Of a stretch of 64,000 nt of DNA, positions 11,314 through 21,299 are shown one piece after another (the first letter of the stretch is position 1; each line of letters starts with the position of its first letter). Under the pieces are notes generated by a model that was not told where the DNA came from, did no database searches, and saw only the letters and a list, made by a program, of their open reading frames with translations. The stretch lies in contig NC_037091.1 of assembly GCF_002994745.2 (NCBI RefSeq), forward strand, positions 56,777,612 to 56,841,611, read 5' to 3'. Made by a program: the position numbers and the translations under genes. Origin of the DNA: Rosa chinensis (lineage: Eukaryota > Streptophyta > Magnoliopsida > Rosales > Rosaceae).

Positions 11314-13616
11314 CTAACTAGAAAACTTCACGGGGACAAGGTTGAGAGCAGTTTTCTTGGAGATAGTTAGGGAAAGTTCCCCAGTTGTTTCTTCCATGTT
11401 GATATCAGCTTCTTTCATTCCCTCTGGCGATTTCCAATCAAAGCTGTACAGCAGATTTGCAAGTCCAAGCTCCACAGTTGTTGTTGCCATGTAAATTCCC
11501 GGACACATTCTCCGACCAGCTCCAAATGGCAAGAACTCAAAGTGTTGCCCCCTAAAATCGACAGAGCTATCATCAAACCTTTCTGGGATGAACTCTTCTG
11601 GGTCTTTCCAAAATTCTGGATCTCGTGAAATTGCCCAGTCATTAATTATGACTAGTGTTTTGGGTTCAACATCATACCCAAGGACTTTAAAGGGGGACAT
11701 GGACTCTCTTGGAAGCATCAGTGGAGCTGGAGGATGCAGTCGAAGTGTTTCTTTGATTATCATCTTGAGGTACGGAAGCTGTTCCGTATCACTTTCAGAG
11801 ACTTTTCCTTTGTTTCCAACGCAGCTTCTAACTTCATCCTGTGCTTTCTTCATCAGTCTAGGATTCTTAGCTAGCTCAGCCATCGCCCACAGCATGGTAA
11901 TTGCACCGGTATCTATTCCACCTAGAAATAAGTTCTGTTTCACAAATGTCATTATGACTAGCAAATTTAAGCTGTCAAAGCTAGAGCAGCATCTAGTACA
12001 AAGCTAATTGGGAAGGTTTCAGATCTAGTATCCATGATGTGGCCAGGCTGAAAAATTGCTCTAAGAAAACTGCTCTTAATGACCTGCCATCTTTGTCACG
12101 TGTATCGTCGTGTACTAGATGATTATGATTAATCTTGTATAATCTTGAGATATGTGACTATCATGATGATATGATCAATTCCTAATTTGTGGTCTGTGTA
12201 CCATGCTAGTTACGTTACTAGAAAGATAAACACAAAAAATTGCATGCACCTGTGAATCTATGATAGGGAAGTTTTACTTGTGATAGACTTGACCAAAACA
12301 TGGATGCGTTATACTGGAAGGGGCAAAGCACATCTAGGCTAAAATGCATTGACAATGCTAAGACATATATTGTTATGTAGTCATGTAACGCTTCAATCTT
12401 TCAGCATGGGATAAGATATGCACATTACAACGCCTTTTAGAAAAGTGTGGCCGGCCGGACTTATCCAAACTTGAGGATCAGTTATAATAGGTGACAGAGT
12501 AAATCTGTACATGTGATGTGACCGAATTGAGCAACATGTGTACGAAACTATGAATTGTGGCTCTCTGATATGAAAGTTAAAATTGTTCGATTAAAATCGG
12601 TTGATCTTGAGTCGAGTGCTCTAATTTAATACAAGTAACAACTTTTTCTAATAAGAATCACAGGATTAAGAAGCAGTGAGGGAATTAATTGAGCTTACCA
12701 CAAGAAGTGCCTTGATGTTATCATGACCAAAATGAGCAGCTCCAAAACCAGTTTGCTCCTTCACTATTTTAAGCAACACATCAACTATGTCTTCATGCTC
12801 TGGTTGTGTCCTCCCTGGCTTGAGATGATCATCAATCACCTGCTGAAAAAAGTGATGAAGTTCCCCGGATACCCTTTCAAATTGTTTATGTTTCCCGGAG
12901 ATCCTGTCTATAAGATAACCAAATGGAAAATAATCAGCTGCAGAGAAGCCTGCAAGCATGATTTCAGCTTCATGAAGCACTTGATGAAACCTATCGTGCT
13001 CGAAATCACTTCCCTCGAAACTTGTCCCGAAAATAACCCTGAAAGTTATACTGCCCATGACAGCATACAACTTCTCAGTAATATTAACACATGAATTAGA
13101 GGACGAAGATGCAGATTCTTTGGATATTGAGTCAATCATTTTAGCCACTTCTTCTTCCCTAATCAACCGATAAGACTGCACCCTTTTCACACTGAAAAGC
13201 TCAAGGACACATAGTTTTCTCATTTCTCGCCAATACTCACCATAAGGCGCAAATCCCATGTCTATATAGTTGTAGGTGAGTTTTCGAGACCCCGAGGAGG
13301 AGGGTCTGCTGCAGCAGTTGAGATCATTATCTTTCAAGACCTGTTTTGCTGCTTCAGCTGATGAGATGATGAGGGTCGGTATGCGACCGAGGTGTAGGAG
13401 CATGATTGGACCGAACTTTTTCGAGAGGCGCCATAGATTTTGGTGAGGTGATGAACCAGATTGTGCAAATTGGTGTAAGTTGCCTATGATGGGAAGCTTA
13501 GGAGGGCTTGGCGGGAAGTGTTTTTGTGGCTTTTTATTCTTTTTCAGTAAAATCAGTAGAGGGAGAAGAAGGAGAAATGGAAGCCATAAGGTTAGCGGGA
13601 GGGTGTTGAGAGACAT
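11314..13616 (-). CDS. Cytochrome P450, CYP71 family (CYP71B-like)
   Basis: CYP71 enzymes are ER-anchored haem monooxygenases of specialised metabolism, and substrates cannot be read from sequence. Two exons (12699-13616 and 11314-11934) joined across a 764-bp intron give 512 aa, the normal family length. The start MSLNTLPLTLWLPFLLLLP is a signal-anchor followed by basic residues and the proline hinge FPPSPPKLPIIGNLHQ. The I-helix oxygen motif is GGIDTGA, where many relatives have Thr/Ser before the last residue. ExxR is KETLR (about residues 368-371), PERF is present, and the haem loop FGAGRRMCPG places the ligand Cys near residue 450. The intron position, just before NLFLGG, is the usual CYP71 one. 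No frameshift or stop, so probably functional. It is the only intact member of a three-copy same-strand array here (see 16437-20012 and 33748-36617). Confidence 0.93.
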
Positions 13617-13660
13617 TTATTGGAGCTTCAACGAGATATGAGCTATTCTTCTTCATCGGA

Positions 13661-13668
13661 TTTATATA
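13661..13668 (-). promoter_or_regulatory. TATA box of the CYP71 gene
   Basis: TATATAAA on the minus strand, about 45 bp before the ATG at 13616. That spacing fits a TATA promoter with a very short leader. No other element was identified with confidence. Confidence 0.55.
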
Positions 13669-14190
13669 AGATAAAGCTGCATAGCAAGTAACGATCACAT
13701 AATCGTAGTCTTTGTGGAAAAATATTGGCGTTGAAAGATCGAAGGGACTTTATACTTATCTCCAGGTACGTCGGTGAAAATAAATTGTCGTACTGTATGC
13801 AAAAGTAGGGCGGCTGTAATATAATAGAGGAGAGATGGAGATTTACGACTGCACAGTTGTAGGTTTAATTGTCATATTAAGAAAATAAAGAAATTAAGAA
13901 CATCTTCATTGTTCGAAGCTTACTGCAGATTGGAATAAACATAGCCACAATATATATACATGTATATTATCTTTACCGTGTACGAATGTGACTAGCACTA
14001 GCTGATTATTAGTGATTGATAGTTCATCAAGGCCCATATACCCTAACACTGTCTTGGACAAACAAACCGATTTCGATCAGTATTCTTGTCCTTGATGGAT
14101 AAGGCCAGCAATATTTTAGCCAATCAAAAATGACATGCTCTTTGATTAAAAAAAAAAAAAAGACATGATCCATGTTTATGTCTAACTGAT
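13669..14190. other. CYP71 upstream region, no gene
   Basis: AT-rich, non-coding. It presumably holds the rest of the CYP71 promoter. An isolated run of A at about 14147-14160 follows a tgattt-like stretch but has no box A/B or clear TSD, so I do not call it an element. Confidence 0.4.
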
Positions 14191-14206
14191 AATCTCTAGA
14201 GGTCGA

Positions 14207-14301
14207 CGAAGTAGTGTTAGTTTAGTGGTTAGAACACCCATTACCTAATGACGAAGTCATGGGTTCGAGTCACCATGAGGGTAGGAGTGAAATCATTTGA
14301 T

Positions 14302-14334
<33 letters not shown>
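14207..14334 (+). mobile_element. tRNA-derived SINE with poly(A) tail and target-site duplication
   Basis: Box A-like tagtttagtgg (about 14218-14228) and box B-like ggttcgagtca (about 14262-14272) mimic an internal RNA polymerase III promoter. The body is about 100 bp and ends in about 26 A residues (14309-14334). It is flanked by a near-perfect TSD of about 16 bp: aatctctagaggtcga at 14191-14206 and the same with one mismatch at 14333-14348. That combination is diagnostic of LINE-mobilised SINE insertion. The family cannot be named without a library search. Confidence 0.82.
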
Positions 14335-14619
14335 TCTCTAGATGTCGATCAAAGAACGCTGGTTACTTATATTGATCGTGCGAGTTGTGTGACCCCTAGA
14401 TAGCTCTGGGCCTAGAAAACTTTTGAGAACACCGTGTGATTGACAAATAAAAAAAAATAAAAAAAGTTCTTACAGTGGGAAAGAGATGTCCTTCGCGAAC
14501 TAGAACGTAATCGACCACATGTTGATCGAATTGATCAATATGGCTTTTGTCCATTGCGAACTAGTAATTAAAAGAAAAATTGCAACTAATGTGTGGTGGA
14601 GAGCTGTACGCGTAGATGA

Positions 14620-15395
14620 AAACAAAACTTTTCCCCCATTAAGTAGGTGAAAAAAGAAAAGGAGGCTAAATCAGAGACAAACTCCTCATAATATAGGAAA
14701 AGAACTCGTAATACAAAACTTTTCCCCATTGAACAAAGAAGAGGAAGAAGCTAAACCAAAGGACTCGTAATCAGTGGCGGAACTAGGAGCTGAACTTTGG
14801 AGGGGCCGAAAAAAAAATATATACAATAACATTTTTTTTTTTTGAGTTTAGAATCCAGTCATGTTAGGAGGCTCATCCTCACGCCTATTTTATTTTGTAG
14901 AGAATTTTTTTTTTGTGTTGACTGACCTTGTAGAGCTTCTTGTAGAAGATGATCTGACGATGGGTATTGGATAGAAATATATTGACTCCCTTTTGACCTT
15001 TTCTTTAATTACTTATAATAATAAAATATAAAAAGCTTAGAAAGTATAAATGGTGAGGATGCATTGGACATTCAAAACCACCGTGGGATGGGAATAGCAA
15101 AAAGCTAGAAAAGTATAGCCTAGAAGTAGGAAAACTTAATTAAATAAAGAACAAAACAGATGAGAAGTTTGAAAACTGATAGTTAAAAAATTGGTTGGGC
15201 CACAAAGGTACAAATATGTAGACTTCATATATTTAATATATACCTTGTTAAGAAAATGTGAGCACGTTGAGGGGCCAGGGCCATACATAAGGTTCCGCCA
15301 TTGCTCGTAATACAAAACATTTCCCCCATTAAGGGAAAAAAGAAGAGGAAGAAGCAAAATCAGAGACAAACTCCTCATAGAATAGAGACAGGACT
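14620..15395. repeat. Diverged tandem repeat, about 75-90 bp unit, interrupted by the hAT element
   Basis: About three units begin with the theme ctcgtaatacaaaacttttc and continue through ccccattaa, an AG-rich stretch and agagacaaactcctcata. Copies lie at about 14620-14706, 14707-14771 (partial) and 15304-15395. The hAT-type element sits between the last two and duplicated the ctcgtaat motif. Confidence 0.7.
14772..15303. mobile_element. Non-autonomous hAT-superfamily DNA transposon
   Basis: The terminal inverted repeats are imperfect: left cagtggcggaac, right gttccgccattg. Such CAGTGGCGGA termini are common in plant hAT-type elements. The 8-bp target duplication ctcgtaat is perfect at 14764-14771 and 15304-15311, matching the hAT TSD length. 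The 532-bp interior has no transposase frame; the open frame at 15136-15405 runs over the right end and is not meaningful. It inserted into a pre-existing tandem repeat. Confidence 0.85.
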
Positions 15396-15472
15396 TGTAA
15401 TGCAATTCCTAAAATATGGAAGGATCATGGCGATAAACGCCCGAGAATTCTTTATACCCCGAATCTTGCTTT

Positions 15473-15602
15473 TGCTCTTCATGTCAAGAATGTCAGCTCG
15501 TGCAGTAGGATCCCTATGTGGAATAACCTGGTATGCTCTTCATGTCAATAATGTCAGCTCGTGCAGATATCATGATTCTAATCCCTATGTGGAATAATCT
15601 GG
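15473..15602. repeat. Two-copy tandem duplication, about 60-69 bp
   Basis: Copies at 15473-15531 and 15534-15602 share tgctcttcatgtca, aatgtcagctcgtgcag and atccctatgtggaata. The second copy has an extra 8-10 bp in the middle. Confidence 0.75.
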
Positions 15603-16436
15603 TTTTGATACCATAATAATCTATGTTTTGCATTCAAAATCAATTATCAATAGATACAGTTGACATAAGAGTTTAAAAACTCACAAATAATATTTCATTT
15701 TTCTCATGCGGGATCGATCTTCTCAATATTATGAATGCTTATTAATTATAAAATTTGGTAAATGATAAAAATATTAACAATATATCTATTTTATGACATC
15801 GATGATCAATTATTTAATTCAATCGATTTTGGAAATTTTGTTATGTATGGAAACTGATATTGATGGATGAATGACTGGATAAGACGGTGAAGAGAGTGGG
15901 TCACTACATATATTATTTCCAGCAAATCCCAGCTCAAAACTGCTTATGATATAATTTGACAATACTTCACTTCACTTTGAAGTAGTGAAGTACAGTATCT
16001 TCAATTAATTCAGTCTAGATTTTACTTGCTACAAAAATGACATGATAATGTGACGTATTAGGGTTTTTGTTTGAATAATTTTATGCATTATGCATGGTAG
16101 CTAGTGGGGATGATCAAAAAAGATTACACGAATTGTTTGGTCGCCATGTCATGATGTTTTTGTCCTAAGTTTTTTTTTCCCATATATAAGCAACTTTAAA
16201 TGACTACAGAACATATCTTTTATCATATTATCAATCAAATTGAGAGTTTTCTCATCTATCTCTGCCTCTCTGGTGGACTCCAGAATTCTTGTTTTAGGTT
16301 TTTTGCTTGTAAACCTAGGTTACTTTCTGACTACATCATTAACACAACATGAAAGTTGGCATAGATTGACCTATCAAGAAAAAAAAAATCAATTTAGAGT
16401 TTTAGACATATATAATTTGAAAGAAAAATCCCTAAG
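15603..16436. other. Intergenic, no gene; one hairpin-prone stretch
   Basis: AT-rich and non-coding. Around 15964-15992 an imperfect inverted repeat (acttcacttc facing gaagtagtgaagt) could fold into a hairpin. Nothing else assignable. Confidence 0.35.
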
Positions 16437-16664
16437 GATTATTGTTTTTGGTTCCATATCATAACCAAGGCCTTTAATCGGAGACATGGTCTCTCTAGGA
16501 ATCAAAGGAGCTGGAGGATGCAATTGAAGTGTTTCTTTCACAATCATCTTGAGGTATTGAAGTTGTTTGATATCACTTTCAGAGACTTTCCCTTTGTTTC
16601 TGACGAGGTTTCTAACTTCTTCTTGTGCTTTCTTCATAAGTCTCGGCTTCCTAGCAAGCTTAGC

Positions 16665-19600
16665 TGTGGTGACCCGAGAGGGGGGGGGGGGGGTCCCACA
16701 GCGCCGCGATCCCGAGCCAATGAGAAACCGACATGTCACGAATAACATCCCGATAACTCATCAACCCAAAATCGCAAGGCCTTTTGGTTTAGATTGTTGG
16801 TTTACAAAACACTTTCTTGGACAAATCATTCTAGCAACCGAACGACATATTTTCAAAAGCGGAATTTGAAATAGGCTATGAGTTTTGGGCTTACAATGGG
16901 AGCCCAATTTGGAAAAAAAATCACTAAGTAACTACAAGTGCGAGAGACGAGCCCCAGGGTTACGGGCCTCTCGAAGTTTTGGTAAACGAGTAGGAAATAA
17001 ATAAAAAGTGAATAAACAAGCTACTTCAAAATCTGATAAAGGACCAAAACTTTCTTTTAATAAAGTCAAAGAAGAATGCGCCAAGCCGGGCCATGTGCCT
17101 CCTCTGTACGCTTCCTGACCACATGCTCGAAACTTGCACACTATTGTAGGGGTGAGCTTTCGTCCTCTCATGCCCAGTAGGGGCCGACCCAACCATGCTA
17201 GGTTTGAAAATAATAATAAGAATCGGAAATATTTACTACTAAATATTGTGCACGTTTATCGAAAATATTTTAAAAGAGGCAACCACAAACATTTATTCTC
17301 TTTTATAAAACATATGCAGCATGCTTCACACACTTGGAGCTCTGAGATACTTACCTGCCGGCTAAACTCAAACAAATCGGTGACCGACCTGATTCGTCAT
17401 CCTTCGAGAACCGGCCAACTACTATGCGTCTAGGTCCCATTAACTTTCAGGTCACAAGTACAAACATACAATGGGGTACAGTATCTCAACATACAAGTCT
17501 AGCCTCGGTTTTCGCAATCAGCAAATATCAGTTATGGAAACACAGATATCACGAGGCATCGACTAATGAACAATCAAAAACGCATTTACAGGCAACATAC
17601 TATTTTACTAGTGCATTCCACACATAGAAAAGCCTCTAACAAGGAAGGAACAACTCACCCTACCTAGATATGGAGTGCTCATCCACATTCGGGTTCGTTC
17701 CCGACTTTCGATCATTTGTCCAAATCCATGTGCACACGCTCGAGTCCTTTGAAATAAAATTAACCAATGAGTAACTTGATGTTATTATAACTCAACTAAA
17801 CGAGCAACCAAAACATTTATTTAACTTCCTTGAAGTCCATCGGATTATCCTTTAATCGAACAATGATCTAGAACTTGTGTTTGTAGAGATCTTCGTTTAA
17901 TAGATAAATTCTATTACCCATTCCCAAATAATCCAAATGACTAATGTAGCATTTGAATCATTCAAGATATGGCGATTATACTTGGCACTTTCACCTTCAT
18001 TTCTTTACCCTTTTTACTTTAAGAAAACAAATGGCAATTTCCATTCCCGAACATTCTACTAAATAAATTTCTTTCAATTTTCAGGACATGGAGATATTAA
18101 CAAAGCTATGATCCGAAATTAAATTTTAGGTTAACTCGTTAGACCTTTCTATTTTCTTGGTATACCTTAGCTTCCTAAATTTCCCTTGTAATCGTCAGAA
18201 TATTTACTAAACGAACTTCTTATTAAGTTCGGCCCAATAATCATTAGCCAATATAACTTCATTTCGGATACCAATTCCTTATGAACTTGATCAATTTACA
18301 TTTTCGTTAACAATAACCAACTCACTTCTTTTCTTACAACCGTGGTATCCGGAATGATGGTTATAGACATTCTTATCTTACACTTCAACGTTGATAACGA
18401 ATTTTTGCTAATTCACAAGACCAATTTCCTCTATACTAAACTGATTTCATCCTTTTCCTCTATCATGCAAGGTTTCCAACATAACTCAAACAACAAGTAC
18501 CACTTTCATTTCTAATATTTCACATAACCATGATTTCACCGAGTACACACAATATACGGAAAAAACAGATCCAAATACCCAGACCATTACCATTCTTCTT
18601 TTCCAAATTTAAAAGCCGAATCGTGGAAGCTGCACTTCACCACCATCAACCCATTTAGACCTCTAGCAGAAAACAATACAATTAACATTCAATACTCGAC
18701 CAATTTTGCAACCAAGACAGAGTTCGGGAATCCTTACCAATCTCCAATATTAGTTGGGCTGAACCAACAATTTCTCCCTCCTCCAAAATCTCCAAAACAC
18801 CGATTCCATAATCCTCACAGATTTCAAATTAAGAAATCGAGTTAGGGGCTCCAATCTAGATCAAAGCAGAAGTCTTAACTAAGAAGGAGGGATAAAAATC
18901 CAGCATACCAGATGAAGAGTAGTAAGTTGGTGGCCATCACGGCGGCTCTCAGTGGTTCACGCGCCAGCGGTGGTGTGTACGGTGGCGTCTGCCAGAGTTG
19001 GAGGTCGAAACTAGGGGGCTTTGGTCGATCGTGAGGTCCTGATTCTACCTTGGAAGTGACTTTCCTCGTTTCGAACAGGAGGTCAAAGAAAGAAGGCATG
19101 CAGAGCCTCGAGTTTCGACGAGCTCTTACGGCGTTTTCCAGCGTCGGAGTTTGAGGCTATGGTTCGGGTTTTGCTCTTTATGGCTTGGTGCTTCAATTTC
19201 TGATAGTGGTGGTGTGAATCTGTGACTGGAGATCGGAGGATTAAGGATGGCAGTGGTGTCGCAGGTTTGGTGGTCGCGTGTGGAGGCTGGAGACGATGCA
19301 TGGCGGTGCTAGGCTCTGGTTTAGGTCGGATTTGGGTGTTGGATCGATTGGAGGTGGCGGTGTGGTGAGATAGTGGCCGGAGATGGTGTTCTCCGGTGGT
19401 TGCAGAGGGAAGAAGAAGAGAGAGGGAGCGAGAGGTCGGGGAGAGGGAGAAAGAGAGGACGCGGCCGAGAGGGGGAGAGAGAGGTTCTAGGGTTTTCACA
19501 CCCTAAGTTTCCTATTTATACTTGTGTGTGAGAAATGTCGAATTTTCCCTTGCGACGAATTACGAGACTCTCTTAGCTGATTGCATTCGGTTTTGGCCTC

Positions 19601-19947
19601 GTAACATTTTCTTTTATTCATTTTTCGTCGGAAACTTCTTAAGTTACTTCTCGACTTCGTCCTAGGCCCAAAACTTGATTTCGTAAAAATTAAAAATCCA
19701 AAACTTTGTGACAACTCAATTTATCATATTTGAAACTTCAACAAACGGTCGCCTCACTAAACTTCAGTAACCTTCTAGGCCCAAATGAAGGAATCTCGGC
19801 CCAAACTTAGTTCGAATAGCCCAATTAGTAGTCTCGACACCAAATTAATCTCCAAAGTCACTTCCTTCACTTAAATCACCTTGCGGAAAAATCTTATTGG
19901 AGAAAAATTACCTTCTAAAAATTAAAGAAAATTTTCAGGGGCTCACA
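16665..19947 (-). mobile_element. Probable 3.28-kb solo LTR (chromovirus Tekay/Del-like by appearance)
   Basis: It interrupts CYP71 exon-2 sequence exactly. The ends are TGTGGTGACC and GGGGCTCACA, so it has TG...CA termini, and it is flanked by a 5-bp duplication (ttagc at 16660-16664, tcagc at 19948-19952, one mismatch). The CYP71 reading continues across. On the minus strand it reads as a long LTR starting TGTGAGCCCCTGAAAATT, with TATAAATA at 19513-19520 and then a GC/CT-rich transcribed region. No gag, pol, PBS or polypurine tract lies inside, so a solo LTR left by LTR-LTR recombination is the simplest reading; a non-autonomous element is the alternative. The open frame at 19083-19499 is low-complexity and just downstream of the TATA; I do not call it a gene. 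A run of 14 G lies near 16681. Confidence 0.65.
19513..19520 (-). promoter_or_regulatory. TATA box of the solo LTR (minus strand)
   Basis: TATAAATA on the minus strand, about 430 bp inside the LTR's 5' end in that orientation. A C/T- and then GC-rich segment follows, as expected for an LTR promoter and leader. Confidence 0.5.
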
Positions 19948-20029
19948 TCAGCCATCGCCCACTCCATGGTGATTGCACTAGTATCTATTCCACCTAGAAA
20001 TAAATCCTAAATCACAAATCATACTAGTT

Positions 20030-20722
20030 AAGGATTTACCATTATGAACATGAACAGTTCATATACGAGATTTGGTTCATCCATTAATTTGATCTAATTC
20101 GGTACCTTAGCAATTATCAGTTTGGCTAAAATTTGCATAAGTGATCTACTTATGGAGACCTAAAAACTAAACGGTCCAGATGCCAATATGTAATCAAAAA
20201 ATAGATCCTACAAGTGATCCCTTAAAATAGCGAAGAAAGGAGATTCCCATAAGGCCTTACTAGAAGGGTTATTAGCTTACCATGATGACAGCTGTTTGAG
20301 CCCAAAAGTATTTTTGGCAAGATCCTTTTAGGGGATTTAGCATAGCGGGCCGATACCTGCGGCCCAAAAATAAGCCTACTTGGGTTTGGGTCACAGCTTC
20401 ACGCATTCCAAGATCCATAAGGAAAACGAGCCCTTATTGGAATCAGGTAGCGGAGATTGAATAGGAAACTTCAATCAATAATCCTTCTATGGCAAGGAAC
20501 AGTCGAAACCCTAGAGTATAAATACTAGGTTTCAAGGACGAAAAAAGAACAACTCTTCAATCAACTAATCACACAGATTATCAAAGCCTCTCTGAAGCAA
20601 GCCTACCTGCAACCTAGTTGTGAACCAGCGAAGCAAGGGTAACGCCCTCGCAACCCAGCGAAGCTAAAGTCACCCTTTAGCAAACCCTATGATTTCTCCC
20701 CACTTCCTAGTGATTGCTCTGC
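20030..20722 (+). other. Remnant of another LTR-type sequence, left of the Tat-like element
   Basis: From about 20293 (tgtttgagcccaaaag) the sequence resembles the start of a plant LTR, and it holds a TATA-like tataaata near 20517. It is interrupted by the Tat-like element at 20723-20727 and resumes at 32365. I could not define both ends or a TSD, so treat it as probable retrotransposon debris only. Confidence 0.4.
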
Positions 20723-20727
20723 TTAGT

Positions 20728-21244
20728 TGTATATACATAGCAATTACTGGCCATAATCTGCACTCATACTTAACCATATCACCTTGGCGGAGTAACTTCA
20801 ATGGAGTAATCTCCAGAAACACAACAAGACAACCTTCACCGGCAAGCCAGCTCCAGGCCGAAATATGCCTTGACGCGCTGACACGCGCCACCCAAAGTTG
20901 TCTCTGCAGAGAGAACCAAAACTCAGCAAACTGAAGGATATCAGTCCCACATCGAAAACAAGAGTGAGGTAACTCACTATTTCACCTATAAAAGGTCCAC
21001 TTCTTTCTCTTTATTGATTACACATTCAATAGCTATTTACCGCTATATTTGTCAATACAAGTACATCGTTTAACTTTAGCATCGGAGGAGCGAAGACCGC
21101 TAACCGCGGTCTCCCCTCTTGACGCCGTTGTATTTCTCTTGACAGATTAGCGGGATTTCGTGAACTACACATATATCGGAAGATTGGACCATTGTCCACG
21201 TTATTGGAAGCCGACATCATATGGCGGTATTCTGAGCATTAACA
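20728..21244 (+). repeat. 5' LTR of the Tat-like element
   Basis: 517 bp, TGTATATA...CATTAACA. Contains a TATA box TATAAAA at 20987-20993. Differs from the 3' LTR at 19 sites by hand alignment, with no length change. Confidence 0.93.
20987..20993 (+). promoter_or_regulatory. TATA box in the 5' LTR
   Basis: TATAAAA in the context cacctataaaaggtcc. The same motif is conserved in the 3' LTR (near 32102), so the element's transcript should start about 25-30 bp downstream. Confidence 0.65.
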
Positions 21245-21245
21245 T

Positions 21246-21263
21246 TGGCGCCGTCTGTGGGAA
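21246..21263 (+). promoter_or_regulatory. Primer-binding site of the Tat-like element
   Basis: TGGCGCCGTCTGTGGGAA, one base after the LTR end. It begins with the TGG complementary to a tRNA 3' CCA. The priming tRNA was not identified. Confidence 0.8.
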
Positions 21264-21299
21264 TCTCTAAACAAAGAGTCATTTCCCATTCAACCTACC

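Larger units (their letters stand above)
16437..20012 (-). pseudogene. CYP71 pseudogene (second copy), split by a solo LTR
   Basis: Only the 5' half of exon 2 survives. 19953-20012 matches the intact gene's exon-2 start, including the oxygen-binding segment (FLGGIDTSAIT). After the inserted LTR (16665-19947), 16437-16664 continues with ARKPRLMKKAQEE, KGKVSESD, VKETLQLHPPAPL and GYDMEPKTI. The ExxR arginine is replaced (KETLQ), and the exon stops abruptly at about 16437 before PERF and the haem loop. Exon 1 is not found to the right. The copy is plainly dead: truncated on both sides and interrupted by 3.3 kb. Confidence 0.85.

Noticed and set aside
14147..14160. A-run that could end a second SINE
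   Set aside because: No box A/B upstream and no target duplication.
15964..15992. Palindromic stretch as a possible miRNA precursor or MITE
   Set aside because: Stem too short and imperfect; no flanking duplication.
19083..19499. 138-aa open frame on the minus strand in the solo LTR
   Set aside because: Low-complexity Ser/Pro/Thr/Leu composition from GC/CT-rich LTR leader sequence, no family resemblance. It lies just after the LTR TATA and is most likely chance.
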